Origin: Sepiola atlantica
Lineage: Eukaryota > Mollusca > Cephalopoda > Sepiida > Sepiolidae
Length of the DNA: 64,000 nt
Direction: 5' to 3'
NCBI GenBank assembly: GCA_963556195.1
Contig: OY744520.1
Location: 154,291,607 to 154,355,606 of the forward strand
The notes below the pieces were generated by a model. It was not told the DNA's origin and did no database searches. It worked only from the letters and a program-made list of their open reading frames with translations. A program made the position numbers and the translations under genes. Every line of letters begins with the position of its first letter. The stretch's first letter is position 1. Positions 23,270-34,723 of the stretch are shown here, in pieces.

Positions 23270-25890
23270 CAGTATTAGACTTGGATTTATCCAATTGTAA
23301 GAGGCATATGTTCCCATATGTAGTTCATGTTGTTTGTAAAGGTAAGTACCTTAACACCCCTTCCAAACATTATCTCCGCAGGAGTCTCGGTATAGCTTGT
23401 TTTATTGATAACGATAAGATGCGGAGACATCTGTTTCCTTTTAGATTGGAGCTGTTCTGTATTGATTTACTCCTCTCCAGGAGTTAGGCACAAGGCCAGT
23501 TTTTATCTTACTCCCACAAGTAAGATGTGACCCAAGGTCGGGTCGGGAAATTGGGGTTTAAAAATTGCCTGGGACGCCCCGTCGGCATTCCCCAGTAGGG
23601 GCGCCTCAGGCAGTAAGCAATACACTTACTCCTCCCCCAAAGAGGGGAGGCGAAGCCTGGGAGGGTGGACCTCCTAGAACTGCACAGGTCAGACCCATAG
23701 ACCGGCGTAAATCAAGCCCCGAAGGCCAAGACAATACCAGTCTATGGGGTGCAGTATCCATCGGAACAGATACTACACTTAGATCTTAGCCAAAAGGTTC
23801 TGTAATTGCTTACGGTGTATGTTGTAAGTGTCGTACATGACATCCATAACTTCTTCCTGTGGGGAGCTCTCGGTGTTATCCAACAGTCGTTTCTTAATTT
23901 AATTCAGATGTCTCTTATGAGAGAACTGAGCGCCTTTGATTATGTAAACTATATTTCCAATTCTTTTTACTATCGTACCATATCCTCCAAAAGATGTGTT
24001 ATTTCTAAGCATCTTGAAACATCCTTTTCCCATGGGATGTAACGTTATTTTAGTACAATAGAGGTTCGTCCTTGTTCGGTTTGTTTTTGCAGCAATGTGT
24101 CCCCAAAAAGATCTATTCTTACCCGGATACATTATTTTTGCAGGATATAATAAGGATAGTGTGTTATAATTTGGCGTGATCCTGTATACCTGTAAAAACT
24201 GCTGCAGGCCCTTTTCCGTGAGAGTACCGCAAGCGTTTCTCAGGGCTCTTTTTAAAGTGTCCACAAAACAGCTGTTTGATTTCGGTTCGTACGGGAGATG
24301 GGCGTGATGTGTATAACTTTGAAAATCTCACAGAACGCTTTAAAGTCGACGGACGTAAATTGAGTTCCGTTCTCACTAAACGAAGAATCGATAACCCCAA
24401 AACGCACAAACAATTCGTAAAAGAAGTTTATAGATACTGCTGTAGTGAACTTTTCATATGGAAACACTTCGGCCCATTTGGTAAATATATCTACTATAAT
24501 TAGATAGTAAAAATCCTCCAGCGACCCCGCAATATCAAAGTGTATCCTTGACCTATGTCGGCCTGTTTTTAGCTACGGACTATGTTCAATAGATGTTGCC
24601 TTTGGCGTCAAAGCACGATGTTTGTTCGTATTGACGATGTTTATAATGTCTTGGTCCATTTTATGCCATTATGGGTAGCTGCGCATTAAGCTTTTCCTCA
24701 TATTTGTCCCCGTGTGTCCAACATGAACATTTTTCAGAATTCTCATTTCTAGTTTTTTTGGAATGATGACTCTCTCGCTGTGCACAAGTACATTGTCACA
24801 TAGAAAAAAACTGTCTGAAATATGTTGGTCCTTTTCTGATATTATTGTTTTTGTTATGTTAATGAACTCATCGTCGAGGGCTTCATGTTTTATTTTATAT
24901 TGACTAACTAGGAATTCTCTTATTGTATTGCACAGATAGTTTTGATTTCCAGATCAGTTGGTAGGTAAGCAATTACGAAAGATTCCAGTGGCTCTCCATA
25001 TCTTGGAATCAGGTTTGATAATCAATCAGCGTGACAGATTTATTTAGGGTAGGTATTCAATCTTAAAATAGTAGTTTAGTAGTATTGGCCCCATCTCTGC
25101 AGTCTATGACCGTGTATACGGGCAGATATTTTTTAACCGAAAAATGGTGAGTAACATTTTGTGATCAGTTTGCAACGTGAAACTTTTACCATGTGGTAAC
25201 AGTAGAAATTTGGTGACTGCAAATATTTCTCTAGAAGCCTCTTTTTCGATTTGGGAGCAATGTTTCGCAGCTGGAAGCAGCGTCCTCGATTCATGAGCGA
25301 TATGCTTGTAAGTTCCGTCTGGCATTTTATGAAGGATGCACGCTCTTATTCCGTACGAGCTTGCGTCGCTAGCAACTATAATTTCTGTGTTCGGGTTATA
25401 GTGTGTGATGAATAAATCCGACGCTAGAATTGTAATAGTTTTATTTAATGCCTCTTGTCTATTACCAAACTTGATCTTTTCTTTAATAGTTCCTCCAGCG
25501 GAGCGCGGAAGGTATGCACGTTTGCGATGAATGCTTCTTCATAATTTGGCAGTACCAGGAAACTCTCTAAAGATGTGATATTTGTAGTGGCTCTTAACCC
25601 GGCCTTCTGCTGTCTTTATCAATGATATATCCCAGATATTTGATTCCTTCTATGAAGAAATCGCATTCTTCTTTTATTTTGAAGCTGGAGTTGTGAAAAC
25701 ATTTTGGAGTTGTGAAAACATTTTGTAAATGTATTCCCTGTGTTGCTCAATACTCTAACTATTTATTAAAATATTGTCTAGGTATGAGATCGTGAAGTTC
25801 GCTTAGTATGGTATCCATAACCGGCTAGAAAAGAGCTGGTGCGACTCTGACGTCGAAAGCAAGCCTTTCAAACTTGTATAATCCGCGATG
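23270..25890 (-). pseudogene. Ty3/Gypsy pol remnant (RT, RNase H, integrase)
   Basis: Minus strand, many frameshifts. RT palm and thumb: YKFERLAFDVRVAPALF near 25870, a YLD box near 25780 where the second catalytic Asp reads Asn, and KYLGYIIDKD near 25640. RNase H: ASRE, CSQIEKEASREIFAVTKF and LQTDHKMLLTIF at 25104-25325. Integrase core: FFYELFVRFGVIDSSFSENG and FCEIFKV at 24252-24467, then VDTLKRALRNACGTLTEKGL and a C-terminal part to 23804. The order RT-RNaseH-integrase is that of Ty3/Gypsy. Gag, protease and the 5' half of RT are missing. A U2-headed SINE interrupts it at 23462-23795. A TGTTTGGAAGGGG sequence starting (minus strand) at 23369 after a purine-rich stretch could be the 3' LTR start. 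Confidence 0.9.
23462..23795 (-). mobile_element. U2-headed SINE with 8-bp target duplication
   Basis: The element reads on the minus strand from CTTTTGGCTAAGATCTAAG at 23795, continues through GTGTAGTATCTGTTC (both match the 5' region of U2 snRNA, with one extra T between them), then a GC-rich body that includes CCACCCTCCCAGGCTTCGCC. It ends with GGCCTTGTGCCTAACTCC and AGGAGTAAATCAA. GTTCTGTA is present on both sides (23454-23461 and 23796-23803), a target-site duplication typical of LINE-driven insertion. It lies inside the Gypsy pol remnant, so it is younger than that insertion. At 334 bp it is the most complete copy in the window. It is not a functional U2 gene: the similarity stops after about 37 nt. 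Confidence 0.88.
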
Positions 25891-27009
25891 CGTGTTTATA
25901 CATACATTCATATATACATGCATACATACATGCACTTCCATGATGTATGCAATTCATACTAGAATATTACTATCGTTTATATGTTTTCAGATAAAGTGTT
26001 TGAGTGAAAGTTTCTTTTTATCCCAGCAATAATTTACACCTTATATTACAAATATGACAGGCTATGCAGATCCCGTACAAAGAGTGGGGACTCATTATTC
26101 TGGGAAACTCAATTTAAGTACAGTCAATTATGTATATTCTACAGATAGAAACATCACTCAGATCATAGTAAACACTTTGGAGTATTGAAAGGATACTATG
26201 AGGAGGTGAGTGTATGTTTCTGATTTTATTGGAATATCTTATTATTTTAGAAAGGTAATATCACCAGATTAACCCAATATTTTATTGTACATTAGATTTC
26301 TGAAGCTACTATACGAAACCTTTTATGCCAAAAAGATACAATCACAAATATAACATTTAATTGAGTTTAAATTAAATACCTATCATGAACAAATGTTTAC
26401 AATAGAATTATATCATAATGACATTTTATATCAGTTCGGCCATCATATCTATGATCTTTTGTTGATAAACTAACTTTCACGTCTATATACTAAATATCCA
26501 ACCTAGATACAGTGTTAGATAATTAATATTGTCATATAATACCTAAATAAGAAGGAATGGAGTCGTCTATGAAAAGTACGAGAACTAATTATATCTCACG
26601 TAACTTGCTTGTTCGTTTACTTGTTCACAGAATAGCTTTTCGGCTGGGTTGAGATTACCGCTTATCTGCTCAATTTCATGATGCCGTTCTGGGGTGAAAA
26701 GTTGGACTTCCCACTAGCTCAACTTGACATTCAGGTTACAAGAAATTCATAATATGTAAATAATTTAGTAATGTTTACTAATGTTTTGCTACATTCGCCA
26801 GAGAACTATCCGTACACTTCTCTTCGGACGTGTATAATTTTAAATGAATATGCAGCACACGTAAACCAATTACATCTGGTCAGATGTTAAATTGGTTTGT
26901 TTTATTATACTGTCCATATCGGTAACAATCTGACCATTCATACAAACAGATTCGTTTTTAACGGCACAAACTTCAAGTATGATAAAAGATCATTTGATCA
27001 GAGGTAGGT
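25891..27009. other. no recognisable gene
   Basis: AT-rich, with ATACATACATGC microsatellite-like sequence near 25905-25940. No ORF or repeat that I can name. Confidence 0.45.
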
Positions 27010-27250
27010 GGCAATTACCTTTCTTCCAGAACACTAATGTTAGACACAAGGTCAGTGCACAGTTAAAATCGATCTCCTTCGTAAAGGGGTCATTATAATA
27101 GTCATGACCGACCCTGTAATTTTTCAAGCGATTTGGGTTTATCAGGCGAGTGGCCATAAATCAACCCTACGTCGCAAAAGAGGAGGTAATATCTGGGAGG
27201 ATGGGCTCTTTAGACCGAACAAAACAAATACTACATTTGGATATTAGTTC
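27010..27250 (-). repeat. U2-headed SINE, GC-rich subfamily, diverged
   Basis: Minus strand: head AACTAATATCCAAATGTAGT then ATTTGTTTTG, body with CATCCTCCCAGATATTACC, tail CTGACCTTGTGTCTAACAT. The order of blocks equals the 23462-23795 copy, with many substitutions, so this is an older insertion. Confidence 0.7.
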
Positions 27251-27692
27251 AAATGACAGCATTTTACTTTTTTACCACTAACCATATCACAGACATCTTG
27301 TCTTCGACTAAAATTGTATCCTTTGGGCAAACTCAGAGAACAGTATGGCTCTAGTCGAGCTAAGGAAGCCATCATACCAGAAGAAACCTCTTTCTTCAGA
27401 AGGGAGCTTAGCATATTGCCAGGTACTACACGAATGCGAACGGATCCGATCCATGTTATTTGTATAACCTTTCAGAGTGCCTCTTTTGTGGATTGGGATT
27501 CTCGATGTTAAAGAACCAACCCCGTATCACATTCAGTTATTTGTGGGGAACATTTTTTTTATATTACCGGTCTTTGGAGTAGAATCACAGTGATGTATCT
27601 GTTCTGTCCTTATCTATTCTGGTGATTTTAATTCTTGTCCCAGTTGAAATTGTTTTTTTTGTGATCTTGATTTCTCGGTGCATTCTCAGATT

Positions 27693-27834
27693 AGGACCTG
27701 AGCTAACTTTGACCCCAACCCTGATCCTAACCCTGGCCCTTATCCTTCCCTAACTCTTACGTTAATCGTAGCCTCCACCTCGACCCTTCCCTAACCCTAA
27801 CCCTAACGAAGGGGTCAAAGTTAGCTCGGGTCCT
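27693..27834. repeat. telomere-like CCCTAA block in a 24-bp inverted repeat
   Basis: The interior (27717-27810) holds degenerate and perfect CCCTAA units, for example CCCTAACCCTAACCCTAACG at 27789-27808. The flanks AGGACCTGAGCTAACTTTG... (27693-27716) and its complement (27811-27834) match at 23 of 24 positions. The plus strand carries the C-rich telomere sequence. Confidence 0.85.
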
Positions 27835-27849
27835 CATGTTAGGAAGCAC

Positions 27850-27914
27850 CAATTTCTCCACATTAAATTCCAACTATGTGTCTAACTTGTCCTAATGGCG
27901 AGGTAATGAAATAG
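27850..27914 (+). repeat. U2-SINE-type tail fragment
   Basis: AATTTCTCCACATTAAATTC followed by TATGTGTCTAACTTGTCC and GGCGAGGTAATGAAATAG follows the shared tail CCACATTAACACCGACC / TTGTGTCTAACTCTGTCC / GGGGAGGTAAGTAAATAG. No U2 head is visible upstream. Confidence 0.6.
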
Positions 27915-28261
27915 AGATAAAACTATTAGGTAGTATTGTCTTAATAAATGTTTTAATTTAAGTACAGATTTTACAGCAATGAAGCTAGATTATATTTGTG
28001 TTTTTTCTTTTCTTATTGAGGTGGCAGTGAATGAACAGTCAATGTGGCACCCGTGTTGGAAATTACCAAAGTTCATTCAAGTCATGAGCGGAAATGAAGA
28101 ACAAAGATATAATCACCGAGGAGGGATTTCGTAGACACAGACGTGGAATAGCAAACAGCGTGTATTACTGTTCAGTCATATAATTCGTTTTATTGATATA
28201 AAAGAGGTAAACAAATAGAAACTTTTGGAGTCTACTGTGGGAATTACATTGAACCTGAAGA

Positions 28262-28360
28262 GAGAGATACAGCGAGAGAGAGAGAGAGGGGGGGAGGGAG
28301 AGAGTAAGGAAGAATCATTCGCAGACGGAGAAAGAGAGAGTGACTGTTAGAGTGAGAGAT
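28262..28360. repeat. GA-rich microsatellite
   Basis: (GA)n with G-rich interruptions. The serine/leucine-rich minus-strand frame here is an artefact. Confidence 0.85.
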
Positions 28361-30205
28361 ATAGATTGATAGAGAGAAATACATTACTGTTTTACATTGT
28401 AAACATGTTAAGTACTCATTTCTCATTGTATAAAATCATAACCTGTTAACATTGTAAACTAATTATTAACTTTGAAATTGACAGTGGGATTCATAAGCTG
28501 ACAATATTTCAATCAATGTGACCAGCTACTCTATTATGGGAAAGCTTTTAAATTGATTGGTTTATGTACATTGTAAATACGATCAAAATTATTTATCAAC
28601 AGAGCAGTTAGATCGTTAGATTTGGGACTTAGAGATAATCGTATATTTGATTGGTCTAGTAAGATAACGTGTTATGTGAGAGTAACTTTTTATTCAAATA
28701 GTCGGTCGTTAAAGCACTCATTACCAGCATCGCGGTTGAATCTTAACTACTTAAACAGATGTCAGTTATTCATCGCCCCCGATATGTCACGTCTGGAGTC
28801 GGGTGTAATAGCATCGAATTTAGAGTTGCGTATAGTCTCTCTCGAAAGACAAGTTCAGTGCAAAGATCATATATCCCTCTTTTTCGTGAATAACAGCAGT
28901 AACATAGCGACTTTTTTCGATGTTGTTCGTAGTAGGCACCGTTCGTCTCTCTCGTTAAATAACACACATTATTGTGTTTTTATTTTTATTTTACTGTTCG
29001 TTACATTACATTGTAATATTATACTTCATGACTCTCCTCCAACACGTTCAACGTAGAAGGAGGGAAGATGTATTCCGAAATACATCTGCTTCGCGTCGCA
29101 TGATAACATCCAAGAGAGCGTATTTAGGTTTCGTCTTTCTGTCATGTATCACTATACTCCGTCACTTTCTTAAAGCGACTTCCTGTCACTGGCCACGTCG
29201 TATAACTGACTTTCGTAACCAAATTTAATTTAAAGATTTTTTTTTTGCGTAACTAAATTACATAACGTTTCATCTTGTTACACTCAGCTTGTGATGTGTA
29301 ATAAAATGACTTGAGTAATTGTAAGATATAAAGACAATCAAGTATTCGGAAACATTTTCCAAACATGCATATTAAGTTACATTTTTATGTACAATGATTA
29401 TATTATAAAATAATTATGTTCTATGCTATGAAATGAAGTATTTCTAGTCGTATTTATATGTATTTCTTATCAACAAAACATTTGGTGTACAGCGAGCAAA
29501 TTTTATTCCTAAAATACTGTCTAGAGAAAAAAAGTAAAAAAGAAGTCAGAGCAAGCAGTTGTATTTAATAGCAATCGTTCACAGAAACTTGTTCGGTACT
29601 TTTCTACTCATTGCCAACATGGGAAAATATGGTAATACATAGTTCCAAGGGGGTTATGACGCAACAAATCTACCGGCGGGAAGATGTTCGTATTTGGACT
29701 CAAATAATCTGGTTAATATTCAACGTGGCTCCTGTTCACCAATTTATGACTAGCTAGCTTCCAGCTACGGGAGAATACAATTTTAAAATACTAAGACGAT
29801 CATCGGAGAAAGAATATAAAAGCAGGATGAACAGCTAACATTGTAAGGGTGTAATGGATCGAGAATAAATTGATAACCTCAGCATTGTAAAAAAGTAAGT
29901 GTTATTTTCATAAAGAATGCCAAAGGAAATAACCAGGTAATATTATTGTACAATAACAACAGTAACTGTTAAATACTGACTTTTTATTTAAGGTTTCTAA
30001 AAAATGAATCGAAGTTAGTTAAATAGAAAATATACACATATGAAGAGGTGACAAATGATACCAGCTATTATATTGTATGGGAATGTTTGAATTCTCTATT
30101 GTAGGTACATCAATCATGCATGATCTTCCAAAAGACTGTATACAGTGGTGATAAAATAACATAGTAACGATTTGGGTGGCGGTTGTGAAGTAGGTATCAG
30201 TGCGG
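28361..30205. other. no recognisable gene
   Basis: Includes an open frame of 144 codons at 28622-29056 (+). I see no domain, no signal peptide and no repeat of the peptide elsewhere, and I do not call it a gene. Confidence 0.4.
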
Positions 30206-30520
30206 TTTTGGGACTGGGGGTGTCGTGTGCGTGTCCTTTCGGATACATAGCACATATCATAGAAATCTTCAGATTGTACCTCCTATAGATACCCGCTTCA
30301 AAATCGTAGGAAATCAATGTCTCTATTAACTTACCTCACCACGAAGGCAGTGTTAAACATAAGAAGGGCCACTCTAGATTGAGACAAAAAATAAAATTAT
30401 CTCATTCTAGAAATATTATTCCTTCACTGACCGAGGACAGAACATATAAAGTGTAGTATCAGAACAGATACTACACATTGCCCCTAATCTTAAAAAGAAG
30501 AACCAAGCGATCCATTAAAT
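30206..30520 (-). repeat. U2-headed SINE, hairpin subfamily, tandem unit 1
   Basis: Minus strand from 30511: ATCGCTTGG... keeps the very first bases of U2. Then comes AAGATTAGGGGCAATGTGTA and GTATCTGTTCTGATAC, so that GTGTAGTATC and GATACTACAC can pair. The body (TTCTGTCCTCGGTCAGTGAA, TGTCTCAATCTAGAGTGG) is followed by the shared tail TTAACACTGCC / TTCGTGGTGAGGTAAGTTAA. The 315-bp unit is repeated directly by the next feature. Confidence 0.82.
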
Positions 30521-30805
30521 TTTTGGGACTGGGGGTGTCGTGTGCGTGTCCTTTCAGATTGTACCTCCTATAGATACCCGCTTCAAAATCGTAGGAAATC
30601 AATGTCTCTATTAACTTACCTCACCACGAAGGCAGTGTTAAACATAAGAAGGGCCACTCTAGATTGAGACAAAAAATAAAATTACCTCATTCTAGAAATA
30701 TTATTCCTTCACTGACTGAGGACAGAACATATGAAGTGTAGTATCAGAACAGATACAACACATTGCCCCTAATCTTAAAAAGAAGAACCAAGCGATCCAT
30801 TAAAT
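30521..30805 (-). repeat. U2-headed SINE, tandem unit 2
   Basis: A copy of unit 1 with about four substitutions and a 30-nt deletion (the bases at 30241-30270 are missing). Because the junction is head-to-tail and includes the same outer flank TTTTGGGACTGGGGG, this is a local tandem duplication and not a second insertion. Confidence 0.85.
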
Positions 30806-31179
30806 TGTAACTTGCTTATTCATATGTATCACGTTTTTATGGTAACAAAGTAACCGTATATTAATTTTTGGAGGGACCGTCTAGGTTCATGAAGTGTTAA
30901 TATTGTATGTAAGATAAACAGTCATTATTCTCACATAGATAATCTGTTAACTCTGTACGGATTCAAATCAACAACTGTATTAATGACACATTGTTTAGAT
31001 AGATAACATTGTACCGTTGTATTTAATGTGAGCAAACATTATGTTCAAGAAAATCGTCTACATTATCAAGAGGGTCTGCATATAGAAGTAAATTTACGTT
31101 TGTATATTTATGATTTGCAGAATAATTGTTTTTTAATGTGTTTTTTTTTGGTTACGGAATTTTTTAGATGAGGATTAGT

Positions 31180-31517
31180 AATTAATATTATTTCGATTAT
31201 CCGGACTACTGCTCTCATCTTCGATGTTATTCTCACAACGTTTCCACCGATGTAACCGATTTTCTTCAAGTGCCTCTTGTCGAATCTTTATATCGAACTC
31301 GCGAATCTGTACATTATTTTATATACGGGGAGAGCTTGTACTCTTTCCGTCAGCCATGACCGGTTAAAAGTCTTAAGTAATTCTTAATTGTCTTTTTAGT
31401 GTCGGTCGTACTGAGGATTGAACCATACACCTCCAGTAGATTCTCACTTAGAACTGATTATTTCTTAGCACTTACATCCGTATAAAATTTCCGTACACTA
31501 GCACTTTTATCCATTGC
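31180..31517 (-). repeat. tRNA-Arg-derived SINE (minus copy)
   Basis: Minus strand: an A-box-like CCGTGGTGCAATGGATAA near 31510, a B-box-like GGTTCAATCC at 31415-31424, then CACTTGAAGAAAATC, GGAAACGTTGTGAG and the tail AATAACATCGAAGATGAG. The A box matches the consensus TRGCNNARYGG and is typical of tRNA-Arg. A to B spacing is stretched by an internal insertion. It lies opposite another copy that starts at 31533. Confidence 0.65.
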
Positions 31518-31532
31518 ACCACGGGTTCTTGC

Positions 31533-31665
31533 GCAAAGATCCATGGCGCAACGGATAACAGATTCCCGAGTTCGACAACAGGCATCTGAAGAAAGTCCGG
31601 GGTTACATCGACTGAAACGTTGTGAAAATAACACCCAAGAAAAAAACAGTAATTAAAGTAATACA
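31533..31665 (+). repeat. tRNA-Arg-derived SINE (plus copy) with hammerhead-like core
   Basis: A box ATGGCGCAACGGATAA at about 31541-31556 and B-box-like GAGTTCGACAAC, with part of the tRNA between them deleted. Then CTGAAGA (31586-31592), stem AGTC with GACT, and GAAACGTT (31614-31621). The flanks CAT and GTG can pair as stem I. The tail AAAATAACACCCAAGAAAA ends the element. The A box is complete, so Pol III transcription of the parent is plausible; this copy is probably dead. Confidence 0.7.
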
Positions 31666-32333
31666 AAATGTCTATTTTTGTAAATAAACCTCCGAGTAAT
31701 AGCAAATACGGAGTGACTTCACACTCGCTTTAAATTCTAAAATTCCAGTCTCCCTACCATACATCTCATTTACACTTTGGAGATTATATGGACCCTGGGT
31801 GATTACTACTGGTATTGAGTAACCTCAATGTAATGTGCTTTATAGGATACTAAGTTAAGTACCCGATTTCTGCCCTGTTTCGAAATGTTTATATAATTTT
31901 AAAGCCGTTTTCGAATGTGCTCGAATTATCAGGAGCAGGTTTCGAAATAACTAACTTTTGTGTATCAACAAAAGAATGGAGTGTATTATTTAATTTAGTT
32001 ATTAAATTTATAGTTTTGTTTTTGAGCTTAGAGAACATTTACAAATATTAATATTTATAAAAATTAAATTTTCGTTAAATAAAAAAATTAAAATAAACTG
32101 AAATAACTTCATATGTTTTATATTTTAAAAGAGTAAAGTACCCCTTATTGTTGATTGTTTCTAAAGTCAAGATCCAGTGTTTAAATTAACAATCGACCAA
32201 TGTCACTATGGAGACAATATTAGTAATACACTTCTTGCTATAAACAATACTTAGAGTACATTAATATATAAATAGTATGGGATTTTGGTCTGAATGACGA
32301 AGGTGTAAAACGCAAACAGACAAAGTTTGTGTT
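31666..32333. other. no recognisable gene
   Basis: AT-rich sequence with no domain or repeat that I can name. Confidence 0.4.
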
Positions 32334-32337
32334 TGTA

Positions 32338-32409
<72 letters not shown>

Positions 32410-32431
32410 TATATATATACATATCTATCTA

Positions 32432-32483
<52 letters not shown>
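32334..32483. repeat. (TA)n with AC and CT interruptions
   Basis: About 150 nt of TA units broken by ATACAT, ATACACAT and CTATCTATCTAT. Confidence 0.95.
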
Positions 32484-32820
32484 CAAAGAAAGATTGAGAG
32501 AAAAATATGAACCCATTATGGTTAAATAGTAGGTAAGTAAAGTAGACTCTTGAGCCACGGGGTGGGTAAACTGTCTAGAAGAAAACCTCTCAAAATGAAC
32601 CTGAAGTATCTTGTTCATTTGTTCATTGGTATCTTGGCATTTGTTGGCACCATTTGATTAGAGGACAGAGAAAGTTCCATATTCTAATGTTAGTATCAGA
32701 CCTTCTCACTATAAATAATATTAAGAGTACGGTAATATGTAATTAGTATGAGATTTTTAGTCTGAATGGCAGAAGTATAAAAAACGGACAGGAAGACAAT
32801 GCTTGTCTTTGTATATATAC

Positions 32821-32836
32821 AGAGAGAGATAGAGAT

Positions 32837-32873
<37 letters not shown>

Positions 32874-32876
32874 AAG
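32821..32876. repeat. (GA)n microsatellite
   Basis: Imperfect GA units after a short ATATAT run. Confidence 0.9.
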
Positions 32877-33685
32877 ATTGTAACTTACCTATTCCGAATA
32901 AACAAGATAGAGGTAAAATGTATCGCATCCATTTGTTAACGAACGGCGAGGCTATAGTCAAGTCGGTCATAACGAAATACGCTGAAAAAGAAAACACAAT
33001 AAGCGATTATCATGACAAATTAAATAATGAAGGTAGCGAACGAAGAAATAGAAATGGCTAAATAAGACATATAATGTGCAGAAATTGAATTGTTCATGAA
33101 ATGTTCAATTGAGCCCAAGGCGTCACAATGGCGGCGACTTGAACGCAACCTTATTAAGAAGATTGAATGATTTCTGAAAAATATATACATATTATTACAT
33201 TGTCACTCATTTGAATGTCTTGCCGTTCCTGTATGAATAATTTATATATCAAAAAAGAAAATTGCGTTTTGGTGACTGTAAGAATAACAAACGTAAAACT
33301 TTCCATCAATTTAAAACCCGAAAACTTTATTAAATGCATCTTTATGAAAGTACAGTTTATTCAGTACCAATCGAAATACTTAGGGGCTTTCTAAAAAACT
33401 ACATTTTTAAGCATTTATTCTTTAACGGATATCAACAAATTATAACGAATTTATTTGGAAATTTTTTTCAGATGGTTCCCATTATCTACTATGTGATGCT
33501 CGGTCGGACTTTCACTCTTAAGATTGAAATAACATTTTCATCTGTAAGTGATTACTACGGGACTGCTTCCCTGCAAACTAAAACATGTTCGTCTGCAAGT
33601 CCAATGTCAACAAATACTTGTCGCCTGTTCTTTTAAGTAATCAAATTTTGTCCATTTCAATTATCGTTTTCAATCTTCTTATAGT

Positions 33686-33739
33686 AATGGAATTGTCAGT
33701 TGGATGACGAACAATCGTCATCCAACTGACAATTCCATT
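33686..33739. repeat. perfect 25-bp stem with 4-nt loop
   Basis: AATGGAATTGTCAGTTGGAT plus GACGA (33686-33710), loop ACAA (33711-33714), then the exact complement (33715-33739). There is no mismatch or bulge. It is not part of a repeat that I see elsewhere in the window. Perfect stems of this type can come from template switching at a replication fork; a small-RNA precursor is less likely because miRNA stems usually have mismatches and larger loops. Confidence 0.95.
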
Positions 33740-34180
33740 GATACATAATCGAATAGATTTTGGCCTTGATTTGTAGTGATTCATAAGTATAAGAAACACA
33801 TATAAACGCCCAACAATCTCCATAAGAGTCTCTGTCAGTCGATCGGTCTGCCAGGTTTCAGTTTTATAAATAGAATTTGTGTTGCTCTGTAAGGCGCAGT
33901 TTAGAATATTATTTTCTTTTATATTTTATGTTTAAATTTTAAATACCATTTTCCTTGGTCTGTTACATATAGATTTAAAATATGATTTTGTTTCGTCTGT
34001 CACTCTTAAGTTTAAAATATAAATGTCGGTGATATGTCGGATTTAAATTTGAAATACAATTTTCATCACAAATTGAATTGACGCATCTTAAGAATATTCT
34101 TTTTTGCTTTCATGTTAAAGGTGGGCGGAATACAAAGGAAATAAAAACGCTCTCTATCAAATCCAATCAGAACACATGTT

Positions 34181-34206
34181 ATATATATATATATATATAT
34201 ATATAT
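34181..34206. repeat. short (TA)n
   Basis: 13 TA units. Confidence 0.9.
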
Positions 34207-34353
34207 TTTTCACTTCAATCAGATCACATGTTAGGCCAATTAAAATAAGTTCAATGATACTTGATTACAGGGTACAGATCATTTATATGTGATTTTTGAA
34301 GGCTTACCTAAGCATTCCGTTCAGTAGATCATTCATCACTACAAAAGACTTTT

Positions 34354-34420
34354 CTTTCAAAGATTATTTATTTATCATTATATATTTGAATATATATGAT
34401 AAATGAATGATTTTTGAAAG
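34354..34420. repeat. inverted repeat, 31-bp arms
   Basis: CTTTCAAAGATTATTTATTT... and the right arm ending GAATGATTTTTGAAAG at 34420 are complementary with a few mismatches around a TTGA loop. Confidence 0.8.
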
Positions 34421-34681
34421 GGTGCATGTAGCCGCATAATTAAGGCTGCGGCAGACAACTTTAATATTACAAACAAACATGTAACAGTAATTGAATATGA
34501 ACACATTCATTTAAAGATCACCGTAAGATCACTTTCTGAAACGATAAGTATATAAATAAATGACACAAACATATATATTATATTGTATATATAAATGAAT
34601 AAATAGGGGAGGTTTGTTTCCATCTATCCTAACTATATTGATATCAAAACCAGTTTGGCTTATTTAATTCTAATGTTACAA

Positions 34682-34684
<3 letters not shown>

Positions 34685-34721
<37 letters not shown>
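34685..34721. repeat. (TA)n microsatellite
   Basis: About 18 TA units. Confidence 0.95.

Positions 34722-34723
<2 letters not shown>

Noticed and set aside
23462..23795. A functional U2 snRNA gene
   Set aside because: Similarity to U2 is limited to the first ~37 nt; the Sm site and the 3' stem-loops are absent and a GC-rich SINE body follows.
28622..29056. 144-codon frame on the plus strand
   Set aside because: No domain, repeat or codon bias; overlaps other frames on both strands.
31403..31560. Intact tRNA-Arg gene
   Set aside because: A and B boxes are present, but the acceptor stem and parts of the tRNA body are missing; the structures are SINE heads.
33686..33739. microRNA precursor
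   Set aside because: The stem is perfectly paired with a 4-nt loop, unlike animal miRNA hairpins; no evidence of expression can be seen from sequence.
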